DNA of 64,000 nt, taken from Lachnoclostridium sp. An118. GTDB taxonomy: Bacteria; Bacillota; Clostridia; Lachnospirales; Lachnospiraceae. Location: assembly GCF_002160985.1 (NCBI RefSeq), contig NZ_NFLQ01000002.1:1-64000 (forward strand). Reading direction: 5' to 3'. Within the stretch, counting starts at the first letter, position 1; the number at the start of each line of letters is the position of its first letter. The translations under genes and the position numbers were made by a program. Below the pieces are notes generated by a model, which was not told the DNA's origin, did no database searches, and saw only the letters and a list, made by a program, of their open reading frames with translations. Below are positions 54,385 through 63,747 of the stretch, in pieces.

Positions 54385-54468
54385 AAAAAGGCCTCCTGTA
54401 CCATTATGGCGGTATTTTTATTCTCTATAATGTATGCCGGGGAACGGGAAAATATTCCCGGCTTTTGC

Positions 54469-54497
54469 GTGACAAACCGGCCTTCTTCCTGTAGAAT
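54469..54497 (+). promoter_or_regulatory. Sigma-A-type promoter for pth-mfd
   Basis: GTGACA (54469-54474), a 17-bp spacer and TAGAAT (54492-54497), about 30 nt before the pth start. Confidence 0.55.
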
Positions 54498-54528
54498 GGA
54501 GAGAGTGTGAAAGGAAGGGTGAAAGACG

Positions 54529-55113
54529 ATGTATATCATAGCAGGACTTGGAAACCCGGGACAGCCCTACGAGGGGACGAGACATAACGCCGGGTTTGAT
54601 GTCATAGACGTGCTGGCCCGGGAATATAATATCTCCGTAGATTACCGGAAAAACAGAGCTCTCATCGGCAAGGGCATCATAGAGGGGCGGAAGGTCATCC
54701 TGGCCAAGCCTCAGACCTACATGAACCTGAGCGGGGAGAGCATCCGGGGACTGGTGGATTACTATAAGGCTGACGAGGAGTCGGAGCTCATTGTCATTTA
54801 CGACGACGTGAGCCTGGACCCCGGTCAGATAAGGATACGAAAAAAAGGCAGCGCCGGCGGCCACAACGGGATCAAGAGCATCATCGCCCACCTGGGCACG
54901 GAGGTGTTTCCCCGGGTCAAGGTGGGTGTGGGCCAGAAGCCAAGACAGTACGATCTGGCGGACTATGTCCTGGGACATTTTTCCGGGGAGGAGAGAGAGC
55001 GGATGGCGGAGGGCTACCGCCACGCCGCGGAGGCGGTGAAGTACATGGTGACAGACCGTGTGGACGAGGCCATGAACGAGTACAACCGCAAGGTGAGACC
55101 AAAGGAGCAGTAG
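54529..55113 (+). CDS. pth: Peptidyl-tRNA hydrolase
   Basis: The 194-residue enzyme frees tRNA from prematurely released peptidyl-tRNA. It starts MYIIAGLGNPGQPYEGTRHNAGF with the catalytic His in TRHN. KPQTYMNLSG and VIYDDVSLDPGQIRIRKKGSAGGHNGIKSI follow. It is followed by mfd after only 4 nt, the conserved pth-mfd pairing of Firmicutes. Confidence 0.97.
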   Translation: MYIIAGLGNPGQPYEGTRHNAGFDVIDVLAREYNISVDYRKNRALIGKGIIEGRKVILAKPQTYMNLSGESIRGLVDYYKADEESELIVIYDDVSLDPGQIRIRKKGSAGGHNGIKSIIAHLGTEVFPRVKVGVGQKPRQYDLADYVLGHFSGEERERMAEGYRHAAEAVKYMVTDRVDEAMNEYNRKVRPKEQ

Positions 55114-55117
55114 AGAT

Positions 55118-58100
55118 ATGAAAGCGCTGACAATGCCGCTTGAGGAGCTTGCGGAATTCGAGGAGATAAAAAAAGAGCAGAAAAAGGGAAAGGGTGTCCT
55201 GCAGCTGTCAGGCTGTGTCCGCTCCCAGAAGACCCATCTTGTCTACGCCCTCTCCGGCGGGTCAAAAAGACGTGTTATCGTCTGCGCCAGCGAGTCCAAG
55301 GCAAAGCAGGTGTACGAGGAGTACCGCTTCCTTGACAGTGATGTCTGGTTCTACCCGGCCAAGGATTTTCTATTTTATCAGGCAGATATCCGCAGCAAGG
55401 AGCTGATGAGCCAGCGGATGTCTGTCATCCAGGCTGTGCTGGAGCAGGAGAAGGTCACGGTGGTGCTGAGCTTTGACGCCCTCATGGATGCCCTGCCTGT
55501 CCCCCGGACTGTGAGGGGGCAGGCCATATCCATTGAGAACGGGGCGGCCATCGATTTCCAGCAGGTGCAGCGGCGCCTGGCACAGGCCGGGTACGACAGG
55601 GAGTCCCAGGTGGAGGGGCCGGGACAGTTCGCGGTGCGGGGAGGCATACTGGACATCTTTCCTATCACGGAGGAGCTGCCCGTGAGGATCGAGCTGTGGG
55701 GAGACGAGGTGGACTCGGTGCGCACCTTTGACGTGGAGAGCCAGCGGTCTGTGGAGAACCTGGAGCAGGTCCTTGTGTATCCCTGTGAGGAGGCGGAAAA
55801 AGAGGGGGAGAGGGTCTCCTTCCTGGACTATTTTTCCGCGGAGGACACGATCCTCTATCTGGACGAGCCGGTGCGCCTCCTGGAGAAGGGGGAGGCGGTG
55901 GAGAGCGAGTTCGTGGAGGCCCAGGCCAGGCGGATGGAGAGCGGATACCAGGTCAGCGACGAGGAGATGCTCCTCTACCATGCCCGGGATATCGCAAAGA
56001 AGATGAACCGATACTCCTGCGTGGGGCTTTGCGCCCTGGAGGCCAGGTGCCCGGATCTTAAGATACGGGGGAAATACAGCCTGGAGACAAAGAGCGTCAA
56101 TCCCTACAACAACAGCTTCGAGATGCTCACAAGGGACCTGAAGCGGCTGAAGAGAGAGGGCTACCGCGTGGTCCTCCTGTCCGGGTCCAGGACCAGGGCG
56201 AAGCGGCTGGCGGAGGACCTTCGGGATTATAACCTGAGCAGCTTTTACAGCGATGAGATGGACCGGGAGGTGGAGCCGGGGCAGATCATGACCGCCTACG
56301 GCCACGTAGCGGAGGGATACGAGTATCCCCTGCTGAAGTTTGAGGTCATCTCGGAGACGGATATTTTCGGAAAGGTAAAGAAGAAAAAGAAGCGCCGCAC
56401 CTACGAGGGGAGGAAGATACAGAGCTTCTCCGAGCTGAAGGTGGGGGACTATGTGGTCCATGAAAATCACGGTATCGGCATCTACCAGGGGATCGAGAAG
56501 ATCGAGGTGGACAAGGTGGCCAAGGACTACATGAAGATTTCCTACGCCCAGGGTGGCAACCTCTACATCCCCGCCACCCAGCTCGACCTGATACAGAAGT
56601 ACGCTAACGCGGATGCGAAGAAGCCCCGGCTGAACCGGCTGGGGACCCAGGAGTGGACAAAGACCAGGACGAGGGTGCGGGGAGCGGTCCGGGAGATCGC
56701 CAAAGATCTGGTGGCGCTCTACGCGGCCAGACAGGAGCAGGACGGCTTCGTATATGGGCCGGACACAGTCTGGCAGAAGGAATTTGAGGAGATGTTCCCC
56801 TTTGAGGAGACGGAGGATCAGCTCACGGCCATCGAGGCTGTGAAGCAGGACATGGAGAGCCATAAGATCATGGACCGCCTCATCTGCGGAGATGTGGGAT
56901 ATGGAAAGACGGAGATTGCTATCCGGGCGGCCTTCAAGGCTGTCCAGGAGAACAAGCAGGTGGTCTATCTCGTCCCCACCACTATCCTGGCCCAGCAGCA
57001 CTACAACACCTTTGTCCAGCGGATGAAGGAGTTTCCGGTGCGGGTGGATCTGATGTGCCGGTTCCGCACACCGGCTCAGCAAAAGAAGACCATCGAGGAC
57101 ACAAAGAGGGGGCTTGTGGACATTATCATCGGTACCCACCGGGTTCTCAGCGACGACCTGAAGTACAAGGATCTGGGGCTTCTGATCATTGACGAGGAGC
57201 AGCGTTTCGGCGTGCAGCACAAGGAGAAGATCAAGAAGCTGAAGGAAAATGTGGATGTGCTGACCCTGACGGCCACCCCTATCCCCAGAACCCTCCATAT
57301 GAGTCTCATCGGCATCCGGGACATGAGTGTCCTGGAGGAGGCGCCGGAGGAGAGGATGCCCATCCAGACCTATGTCATGGAGTACAATGATGAGATGGTG
57401 CGGGAGGCTATTGAGAGAGAGTGCGCCCGCCAGGGGCAGGTGTACTATGTCTATAACCGGGTGGAGGACATTGCCGAGCTGACAGCCAGGATCCAGAGAC
57501 TGGTGCCGGATGTGACCGTGGCCTTCGCCCACGGCCAGATGCGGGAGCACGAGCTGGAGAAGATCATGTACGCCTTCATCAACCGGGAGATAGACGTTCT
57601 TGTGTCCACCACCATCATTGAGACCGGGCTGGACATCCCCAATGTCAACACTATGATCATCCACGACGCGGACCGGCTGGGGCTCTCCCAGCTCTACCAG
57701 CTGAGGGGCCGGGTGGGCAGGTCCAGCCGGATGGCCTACGCCTTCCTCCTCTACCGGAAGGATAAGCTCCTCAAGGAGGTGGCGGAAAAGCGGCTCTCCG
57801 CCATCCGGGAGTTCACGGACCTTGGCTCCGGGTTCCGGATCGCCATGCGGGACCTGGAGATCCGGGGGGCCGGGAATCTTCTGGGGGCGGAGCAGCACGG
57901 TCACATGGAGGCGGTGGGATACGACCTCTACTGCAAGATGCTGAACGAGGCGGTGAAGCACCTCAAGGGAGAGACGGAGGAAGAGGAGACCTTCACCACT
58001 ACCATCGACCTTGATGTGGACGCCTATATCCCGGACACCTACATTCCCAACGAGTACCAGAAGCTGGACGTGTACAAGCGGATCGCGGCCATCGAGAACG

Positions 58101-58456
58101 AGGAGGAGATGGAGGATATGCTGGAGGAGCTGATCGACCGGTTCGGGGACATCCCCCGCAAGGTCCAGCAGCTGCTCCACATCGCGGGGCTCAAGGCCCG
58201 GGCTCGCAGGGCCTACGTGACGGCCGTGGAGCAGAAGGGAAGCCAGTATGTGTTCACTATGTACGAGAGGGCAAAGGTCAATCCTTTGAAAATACCGGAT
58301 ATGCTCTCCTCCTACAGGGGAGACCTGGCCTTCCGGGCAGAGGAGCCGCCCAGCTTTGTGTATGAGAAAAAGGGCGGCAGCCGGAAGGCGAAGGAGGAGG
58401 ACGCCCTGGAAGTGGTGAAAAAAGTGTTAATTTCTCTGGAGGGATTGCTTGAATAG
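55118..58456 (+). CDS. mfd: Transcription-repair coupling factor Mfd
   Basis: The 1112-residue superfamily 2 translocase removes stalled RNA polymerase and recruits UvrA. The N-terminal UvrB-like part shows GGILDIFPITEELPVRIELWGDEVDSVRTFD. The RNA polymerase-interaction domain is VGDYVVHENHGIGIYQGIE. The translocase motor has GDVGYGKTEIA (Walker A), DEEQRFGVQHKE (Walker B), TATPIPRTLHMS and RGRVGRSSRMAYAFLLY. A C-terminal TRCF domain follows. Length is normal. Confidence 0.98.
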   Translation: MKALTMPLEELAEFEEIKKEQKKGKGVLQLSGCVRSQKTHLVYALSGGSKRRVIVCASESKAKQVYEEYRFLDSDVWFYPAKDFLFYQADIRSKELMSQRMSVIQAVLEQEKVTVVLSFDALMDALPVPRTVRGQAISIENGAAIDFQQVQRRLAQAGYDRESQVEGPGQFAVRGGILDIFPITEELPVRIELWGDEVDSVRTFDVESQRSVENLEQVLVYPCEEAEKEGERVSFLDYFSAEDTILYLDEPVRLLEKGEAVESEFVEAQARRMESGYQVSDEEMLLYHARDIAKKMNRYSCVGLCALEARCPDLKIRGKYSLETKSVNPYNNSFEMLTRDLKRLKREGYRVVLLSGSRTRAKRLAEDLRDYNLSSFYSDEMDREVEPGQIMTAYGHVAEGYEYPLLKFEVISETDIFGKVKKKKKRRTYEGRKIQSFSELKVGDYVVHENHGIGIYQGIEKIEVDKVAKDYMKISYAQGGNLYIPATQLDLIQKYANADAKKPRLNRLGTQEWTKTRTRVRGAVREIAKDLVALYAARQEQDGFVYGPDTVWQKEFEEMFPFEETEDQLTAIEAVKQDMESHKIMDRLICGDVGYGKTEIAIRAAFKAVQENKQVVYLVPTTILAQQHYNTFVQRMKEFPVRVDLMCRFRTPAQQKKTIEDTKRGLVDIIIGTHRVLSDDLKYKDLGLLIIDEEQRFGVQHKEKIKKLKENVDVLTLTATPIPRTLHMSLIGIRDMSVLEEAPEERMPIQTYVMEYNDEMVREAIERECARQGQVYYVYNRVEDIAELTARIQRLVPDVTVAFAHGQMREHELEKIMYAFINREIDVLVSTTIIETGLDIPNVNTMIIHDADRLGLSQLYQLRGRVGRSSRMAYAFLLYRKDKLLKEVAEKRLSAIREFTDLGSGFRIAMRDLEIRGAGNLLGAEQHGHMEAVGYDLYCKMLNEAVKHLKGETEEEETFTTTIDLDVDAYIPDTYIPNEYQKLDVYKRIAAIENEEEMEDMLEELIDRFGDIPRKVQQLLHIAGLKARARRAYVTAVEQKGSQYVFTMYERAKVNPLKIPDMLSSYRGDLAFRAEEPPSFVYEKKGGSRKAKEEDALEVVKKVLISLEGLLE

Positions 58457-58473
58457 ACAAAAAAAGCTATAAT
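58445..58473 (+). promoter_or_regulatory. Sigma-A-type promoter for the foldase gene
   Basis: TTGCTT (58445-58450, within the end of mfd), a 17-bp spacer and perfect TATAAT (58468-58473), before AAAGGAGG and the ATG at 58510. Confidence 0.65.
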
Positions 58474-58509
58474 GGGGAATAGGCACTTTAAAGGAGGATA
58501 AAAGCTATC

Positions 58510-59574
58510 ATGAAAAAGAGAGCAGTCGTTTTGCTGCTGGCCGGCCTTCTGGCGGCGGGATCGCTGACCGGGTGCGGGAGCCTGGAGGACAGCGACGTAG
58601 TGGCAACTGTGAATGATACAGACATTACAGCGGGTGTGGCGAATTTCTATGCCAGATACACGCAGGCCCAGTACGAGACCTACTATGCGGGGTACATGGG
58701 GGACGACATGTGGTCCGGCGAGGGGGAAGAAGGAGAGACCTACCAGGATACGGTCAAGGACTCCATCCTTGAATCCCTGGAGAACATGTACCTCATGGAA
58801 GAGCACATGGACGAGTATGAGGTCTCTCTGAGCGATGAGGAGAAGAATTCCATCAAGGAGGCCGCCAGCCAGTTTGACGAGTCCAACGGCCTGGCGGAGA
58901 AGGAGAAGGTTTCCGGGACTACTGATACCGTGGAGCGGATCCTTGAGCTCCTGACAATCCAGAAGAAGGTGCAGGACGCCATAGAGGCGGGGGCCGACAC
59001 GGAGGTTTCCGATGAAGAGGCAGCCCAGAAGAGCATGCAGTATGTGGTATTTCCCTTTTCCACCACGGATGAGGAGGGGAATTCTGTGGACCTGACGGAC
59101 GAGGAGAAGGAAGCGCTGCGGGCGACAGCGGAGAGCTTTGCCGCAGGCGCTGCGGGTGCTGCTGACTTTGCGGCCTACGCCACAGAGCAGGGGCAGACCT
59201 CCCAGGATGCTACCTTTGACGGGGAGACATCCACGCTTCCTGCCCAGCTTGTGGAGGCGGCGGACGCCCTGGATGAGGGCGGGACCACCGGCCTTGTGGA
59301 GGGAGACAACGGTTACTACGTGGCCAGAGTCACCAGCCTTCTGGACCGGGAGGCCACGGATGCCAGGAAGCAGGAGATCATCTCTGAGAGGCAGCAGGAC
59401 CTTCTGAATGAGACTCTCGACGGATGGCGGGAGGATGCGGACATCGAGGTCCACGAGAGAGTGTGGGACAAGATCGACTTCACCACCCTCACTGTCACCA
59501 TGAAGCAGGAGGAGGCAGAACCCTACACGGATGAGGTCCAGACCGACGACCAGGTGGAGGACACGGGAGAGTAG
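58510..59574 (+). CDS. prsA: PrsA/SurA-like peptidyl-prolyl isomerase lipoprotein
   Basis: The 354-residue lipoprotein has signal sequence and lipobox LTGC (C22). A chaperone-like N-terminal region is followed by a parvulin-type domain (roughly 180-300), where DFAAYATEQGQTSQ and LVEGDNGYYVARV are the most recognisable parts. It is very acidic, with an Asp/Glu-rich C-terminus. It probably helps extracellular proteins fold outside the membrane. The parvulin core is poorly conserved, so catalytic activity is uncertain. Confidence 0.8.
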   Translation: MKKRAVVLLLAGLLAAGSLTGCGSLEDSDVVATVNDTDITAGVANFYARYTQAQYETYYAGYMGDDMWSGEGEEGETYQDTVKDSILESLENMYLMEEHMDEYEVSLSDEEKNSIKEAASQFDESNGLAEKEKVSGTTDTVERILELLTIQKKVQDAIEAGADTEVSDEEAAQKSMQYVVFPFSTTDEEGNSVDLTDEEKEALRATAESFAAGAAGAADFAAYATEQGQTSQDATFDGETSTLPAQLVEAADALDEGGTTGLVEGDNGYYVARVTSLLDREATDARKQEIISERQQDLLNETLDGWREDADIEVHERVWDKIDFTTLTVTMKQEEAEPYTDEVQTDDQVEDTGE

Positions 59575-59624
59575 GGAACGGCAGGACCTGGCGGATTGTA
59601 TTGAAAAAAATACAAGAGACTCAC

Positions 59625-59653
59625 TTGACAGATGACTTTCCTGTGCTTACAAT
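59625..59653 (+). promoter_or_regulatory. Sigma-A promoter upstream of the aminotransferase gene
   Basis: A perfect TTGACA (59625-59630), 17-bp spacer and TACAAT (59648-59653). The predicted start near 59660 lies just before a terminator hairpin. Confidence 0.8.
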
Positions 59654-59670
59654 TTGTAATTGTTAAGGCA

Positions 59671-59706
59671 AAGGTGTCACACATGAAAATGTGTGGCACC
59701 TTTTTT
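59671..59706 (+). terminator. Terminator-like hairpin in the aminotransferase leader
   Basis: The arms AAGGTGTCACACAT and ATGTGTGGCACCTT (one G-U pair) around GAAA are followed by TTTTTT. It is a strong terminator. It could end the foldase transcript or attenuate the transcript that starts at about 59660. Confidence 0.9.
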
Positions 59707-59738
59707 GCATCTGCATCATAGAAAGGAAGGCGTTATGT

Positions 59739-60968
59739 ATGAAATTGAAGGATACCGGATTTACGGCAAAGGAACTGAAGGCTATGGTGAGGAAGTACAT
59801 GGTGGAGACATACCCCAGATTTGACTTTGTGGCCGAGAGGGCGGAGGGAATGTACCTGTATGATGAGAAGGGGGAGGCCTATCTCGATTTCTACGGCGGC
59901 GTGGCGGTGAACAGCCCGGGCAACAGGAACGAGAGAGTGGTGGCTGCCATCAGGGAGCAGGCGGATGATATCATCCACACCTTCAATTATCCCTACACGA
60001 TCCCCCAGGCGCTCCTGGCAAAAAAAATATGTGATACCATCGGCATGGACAAGATTTTTTACCAGAACTCCGGGACGGAGGCCAATGAGTGTATGATAAA
60101 GATGGCCAGAAAGTATGGAACCGACCATTATGGCCCAAAGAAGTATCAGATCATCACAGCGGAGCATGGATTCCACGGAAGGACATTTGGCTCCATGGCC
60201 GCCACAGGCCAGCCGGAGACAGCCATCCAGGAAGGATTCGGGTCCATGGTTCCCGGATTTGTCTATGCCAGGTTCAACGATCTGGAAGATTTTGCCTCCA
60301 AGATCACAGAAAATACGATCGCCATCATGATAGAGCCTGTACAGGGCGAGGGCGGCGTGCACCCGGCCACCCAGGAGTTCATGGAGGGGCTGAGGAAGCT
60401 CTGTGACGATAACCAGCTGCTGCTCCTCCTGGATGAGGTCCAGACAGGATGGGGAAGGACAGGAGCCCCCATGGCCTACATGGGATACGGTGTGAAGCCG
60501 GACGCCGTCTCCATGGCAAAGGCTATGGGGGGCGGGATGCCCATCGGAGCCTGCTGTGCCAGGAGAGAGGTGGCTGAGGCCCTGGGAAGCGGGACCCACG
60601 GTTCCACCTACGGTGGCAGTCCCATCGCCTGTGCTTCCGCCCTGGCATCCATCTCTGAGATCCTCGACAAGAACCTGTCTGAGAACGCGAAAGAGGTGGG
60701 CGGTTATCTGATGGAACAGCTTGCCACCCTGCCCCACGTCAAAGAGGTGAGAGGCCGCGGCCTGCTGGTGGGAGTTGAGTACGACATCCCTATCGCCATG
60801 GAGGTGAAGTGGGGCACATTCAAAAGACATGCGCTGATCACAGCCATCGGCGACAGCATCAACCGTATGATCCCGCCCCTGATCGCCACAAAGAAGGATG
60901 TGGACCTGCTTGTGGAGAGGATGCGGGGCGCTGTCTTGGAGGCGGCGACTGCAGTGCAGGCGGCCTAG
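59739..60968 (+). CDS. argD: Class III aminotransferase, acetylornithine aminotransferase-like
   Basis: The product is 409 residues from the ATG at 59739 (GAAAGGAAGG upstream; the frame from 59691 crosses the terminator). This PLP fold-type I enzyme has YLDFYGGVAVNSPGN, NSGTEANECMIKMARK, HGFHGRTFGSMAATGQ, LLLLDEVQTGWGRTG and the PLP-Lys region SMAKAMGGGMPIGA. ArgD, GabT and related transaminases share these. No arginine genes are nearby, so the ArgD label is the best guess, not certain. Confidence 0.8.
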   Translation: MKLKDTGFTAKELKAMVRKYMVETYPRFDFVAERAEGMYLYDEKGEAYLDFYGGVAVNSPGNRNERVVAAIREQADDIIHTFNYPYTIPQALLAKKICDTIGMDKIFYQNSGTEANECMIKMARKYGTDHYGPKKYQIITAEHGFHGRTFGSMAATGQPETAIQEGFGSMVPGFVYARFNDLEDFASKITENTIAIMIEPVQGEGGVHPATQEFMEGLRKLCDDNQLLLLLDEVQTGWGRTGAPMAYMGYGVKPDAVSMAKAMGGGMPIGACCARREVAEALGSGTHGSTYGGSPIACASALASISEILDKNLSENAKEVGGYLMEQLATLPHVKEVRGRGLLVGVEYDIPIAMEVKWGTFKRHALITAIGDSINRMIPPLIATKKDVDLLVERMRGAVLEAATAVQAA

Positions 60969-60995
60969 CCCGCAGGGGACAGATTTTCAGGAGAC

Positions 60996-61035
60996 AAAAA
61001 AGAGCTCCGGAGACACAGCTCCGGGAGCTCTTTTT
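60996..61035. terminator. Bidirectional terminator between convergent genes
   Basis: AAAAAGAGCTCC and GGGAGCTCTTTTT form the outer stem, with an inner GGAG/CTCC stem. There is a T-run on both strands, between the aminotransferase gene and the converging yqeY-like gene. Confidence 0.9.
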
Positions 61036-61068
61036 GTCCTGTCCGGTCAAAATGGACGCGGCATATCC

Positions 61069-61512
61069 CTAAAACAGTTTTCCCACCAGGTCGCTGACCA
61101 GCTTTCCGTCCGCTTTCCCTTTCACCTTTGGCATCAGGGTCTTCATGATGCGGCCCTTGTCCTTTGCCGTGGGGGCGTCGATGCCCAGCTCGGCCAGAGT
61201 AGCCTGGATGACCTCCTGGATCTGTGCCTCGTCCATCATCTGAGGCGCGTACTGCTCCAGAACAGCCAGACGGTGATTGCACTCCTCGATGATCTCTGTG
61301 CGGTCCGGCGGAGTCATCTCCAGCGTCTCCTTAGTCTGTTTGATCTCCTTTAAGACAACCTGTGTCTCCTCCTCCTCGGTGAGGTCGGCCCTCTTGTCTA
61401 TGGCTTTGTTCTTCAGCGCCGCAAGGAGCATGGATAAAGTCTCCTTTGTCTGCTTGTCCCCGGCCTTCATGGCCTGGACCATGGCGCTTCTCACTTCATC
61501 GATCTTGCTCAT
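61069..61512 (-). CDS. YqeY/GatB-related protein
   Basis: The 147-residue YqeY protein has KIDEVRSAMVQAMKAGDKQTKETLSMLLAALKNKAID at the start and MKTLMPKVKGKADGKLVSDLV at the end. The fold matches the tRNA-contacting tail of GatB/E amidotransferases. Its function is poorly known; it is proposed to be tRNA-related. AGGAGGAATG precedes the start on the minus strand. Confidence 0.93.
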   Translation of the reverse strand: MSKIDEVRSAMVQAMKAGDKQTKETLSMLLAALKNKAIDKRADLTEEEETQVVLKEIKQTKETLEMTPPDRTEIIEECNHRLAVLEQYAPQMMDEAQIQEVIQATLAELGIDAPTAKDKGRIMKTLMPKVKGKADGKLVSDLVGKLF

Positions 61513-61683
61513 GTGTTCATTCCTCCTCTTGCTATCTTCCTATTATTATAGCGGAGAGGAGAGAAAATGAAAAGGATGTTATAAACTTTTTGTGAAATAT
61601 AAAAATAAAATAATGCAGGATACCGCCAAATCTGGTAAAATAGCATTCAGATGCGTGCAGAGGGCGCGCGCCGGGGGAGGAGC

Positions 61684-62526
61684 ATGTTCGGATATATCAC
61701 TATTTGCAAACCGGAACTGAAGATCAAAGATTTTGAGAAGTACAAGGCCTGCTACTGCGGCCTGTGCCAGGAGCTGAAGGAGAGGTACGGCCTGGCGGGC
61801 CAGATGACCCTCACCTATGATATGACCTTTCTCATCCTGCTGCTCACCTCCCTCTACGAGCTCCGGACAGAGGAGGAGAGGCACCGGTGCAGGGTCCATC
61901 CGGCAAAGCGGCAGAGGATGCTGAGGAATTCACTGACCTCCTACGCGGCGGATATGAACCTGCTCCTTGCCTGGTATCATCTGAAGGATGACTGGGCGGA
62001 CGAGAGGAAGGTGTCCAGCCTGGCGGCGGGGGGACTGCTGAAGAAGAAGGCGGAGAGGATCGCGGAAAGGTACCGGCGTCAGGCCAGAGTGTTCGAGGCG
62101 GCCCTGGGAGAGCTGTCCCGCCTTGAAAAAGAGGAGAGCACAGACATAGACAGGACGGCCGGATGCTTCGGCCGGCTCATGGAGGAGCTTTTCATATACA
62201 AAAAAGACGTCTGGGAGCCCACTCTGCGCCGGATCGGTTTTTTTATGGGCAAGTTCATCTACATCATGGATGCCTACGATGACCTGGAGGAGGACCTGAA
62301 AAAATGCTGCTACAATCCCTTGCGTGAGATGTATAAGAGAGAGGATTACGAGCAGAGAGTGGGAGATATCCTGTGTATGATGATGGGCGAGTGCAGTGCG
62401 GAGTTTGAAAAGCTGCCCTGTCTCGCGGATATAGACATTTTGAAAAATATTCTGTATGATGGAGTGTGGAACCGCTACCGGCTCATACAGAAGAAAAAAC
62501 AGGAGGACAAAAAGGAAAATGAGTAA
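61684..62526 (+). CDS. DUF5685 family protein with two Asp-rich motifs
   Basis: The product is 280 residues from the ATG at 61684 (GGGGGAGGAG upstream). All-helical by appearance. The N-terminus holds a Cys cluster, CKP...YKACYCGLC (C8, C23, C25, C28). DDWAD at 102-106 and DAYDDLEED at 196-204 followed by LKKCCYNPL look like the two Asp-rich motifs of isoprenoid/phytoene synthases (second motif D..xD..ED..G..YLP). The family is formally uncharacterised, and the enzyme idea is my inference. It overlaps the next gene by 8 nt. Confidence 0.8.
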   Translation: MFGYITICKPELKIKDFEKYKACYCGLCQELKERYGLAGQMTLTYDMTFLILLLTSLYELRTEEERHRCRVHPAKRQRMLRNSLTSYAADMNLLLAWYHLKDDWADERKVSSLAAGGLLKKKAERIAERYRRQARVFEAALGELSRLEKEESTDIDRTAGCFGRLMEELFIYKKDVWEPTLRRIGFFMGKFIYIMDAYDDLEEDLKKCCYNPLREMYKREDYEQRVGDILCMMMGECSAEFEKLPCLADIDILKNILYDGVWNRYRLIQKKKQEDKKENE

Positions 62527-63211
62527 AAATCCTTATGACGTGCTGGGCGTCTCCCAGAACGCGTCGGATGATGAAGTGAAGAAAGCATACAGAGAGCTGA
62601 GCCGGAAGTATCATCCGGATGCCAATGTAGACAATCCGCTGGCAGACCTGGCTGAGGAAAAATTCAAGGAAATCCAGGAGGCCTACGATGAGATCATGCG
62701 GCAGCGCTCTCAGGGCGGCAGCTCCTACGGCGGCTCCCAGGGCGGCAGCAGGTCCTCCGCGGGCGGCGGATACGGGGGCTACGGCTACCAGGGCTACAGG
62801 CAGGCTTACGGGCAGCAGTCCGGGGACAGCCAGCAGGATGTGGAGATGCAGGCGGCCATCAACTTTATCAACAGCAGGCGCTATCAGGACGCCCTGAATG
62901 TGCTGAATCGGATGCAGAACCGCACCTCCATGTGGTACTACGCCAGCGCTTTCGCGAACGCGGGCCTGGGAAACAATGTGCTTGCCAGGGACCAGGCAGC
63001 CACGGCTGTGAACATGGAACCGAACAATGTACAGTACAGGCAGCTGCTCAATCAGATTGAATTTAACAGCCGCCGGTATCAGAACAACCCTTACGGGGGA
63101 GGCTATTACGGTTCAGGCGGAAGCTGCGGCACGGGAAATATGTGCTGTGACCTGTGTATCGCGGACCAGCTCTGTGAATGTATGGGAGGAGATCTTTGCG
63201 CATGCATGTAA
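62519..63211 (+). CDS. J-domain protein with Cys-rich C-terminus
   Basis: The product is 230 residues from the ATG at 62519, which overlaps the upstream stop. The J domain (residues 3-65: [33 protein letters not shown]) has the HPD motif needed to stimulate DnaK. A Gly/Ser/Tyr-rich linker follows ([12 protein letters not shown]...), then a helical TPR-like region ([20 protein letters not shown]). The tail has eight cysteines in the last 29 residues ([11 protein letters not shown] ... [12 protein letters not shown]), a likely metal site or acylation region. Confidence 0.88.
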   Translation: MSKNPYDVLGVSQNASDDEVKKAYRELSRKYHPDANVDNPLADLAEEKFKEIQEAYDEIMRQRSQGGSSYGGSQGGSRSSAGGGYGGYGYQGYRQAYGQQSGDSQQDVEMQAAINFINSRRYQDALNVLNRMQNRTSMWYYASAFANAGLGNNVLARDQAATAVNMEPNNVQYRQLLNQIEFNSRRYQNNPYGGGYYGSGGSCGTGNMCCDLCIADQLCECMGGDLCACM

Positions 63212-63744
63212 AGTCAAGGCTGATGGCGTTCGGCGGACTCGCCCTCGCCCTCTGTATTCTTTTTATGGCGCTGGGAAGCATCTTTGAGACAGGGACCCTG
63301 TTCTTCCTGGCGGCGTCCTCCTTCTTTGTGGGGATCGTCATCCGGGAGTCGGGAATGAAGATGGGGCTGGCCTTCTATCTGGCGGCCGTCCTTCTGGGCT
63401 TTATCCTGGCCCCCAATAAATTTTATGTGATCACCTTTGGGGCGATGGGGCTCTACATCCTGGTCATCGAGGGGGTGTGGCGCCTTTTGGCGAAGAACCC
63501 TGGCAGGTTGCGCGGAAGAGGGCTGTTCTGGGGAGCCAAGTACCTGGTCTTCAATGTCATGTACATCCCTGCGGTGCTGCTCTTTCAGGAGCTCCTCTTT
63601 TCCAGGTCGCTGTCGCCGGCGGTCCTTGTGGGTGTCCTCGCGGCGGGGCAGGCTGGACTGTGGATCTACGACAACGCCTACGAATATACCCAGGCCCACA
63701 TCTGGAGCAGGATGCGGGGCAGGCTGCTCCGGCTGGGAGAGTGA
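63202..63744 (+). CDS. Integral membrane protein of unknown function
   Basis: The product is 180 residues from the ATG at 63202, preferred because GGGAGGAG lies 10 nt before; an ATG at 63178 would be deep in the upstream gene. About five to six membrane helices are seen ([68 protein letters not shown]). It has a basic C-terminus ([12 protein letters not shown]). It overlaps the J-domain gene by 10 nt, so the three genes form one unit. No family recognised. Confidence 0.75.
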   Translation: MHVKSRLMAFGGLALALCILFMALGSIFETGTLFFLAASSFFVGIVIRESGMKMGLAFYLAAVLLGFILAPNKFYVITFGAMGLYILVIEGVWRLLAKNPGRLRGRGLFWGAKYLVFNVMYIPAVLLFQELLFSRSLSPAVLVGVLAAGQAGLWIYDNAYEYTQAHIWSRMRGRLLRLGE

Positions 63745-63747
63745 ATG

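Noticed and set aside
54436-54466. GCCGGGGAA/TTCCCGGC hairpin with TTTT as a terminator
   Set aside because: It lies between divergent genes with no transcript expected to end there, and it abuts the -35 of the pth promoter. Its role is unclear.
55370-58180. 936-codon minus-strand open frame opposite mfd and many other long antisense frames
   Set aside because: These are shadows created by GC-rich third positions of the real genes. The translations are His/Leu/Val-rich with no domain, and start sites lack ribosome sites.
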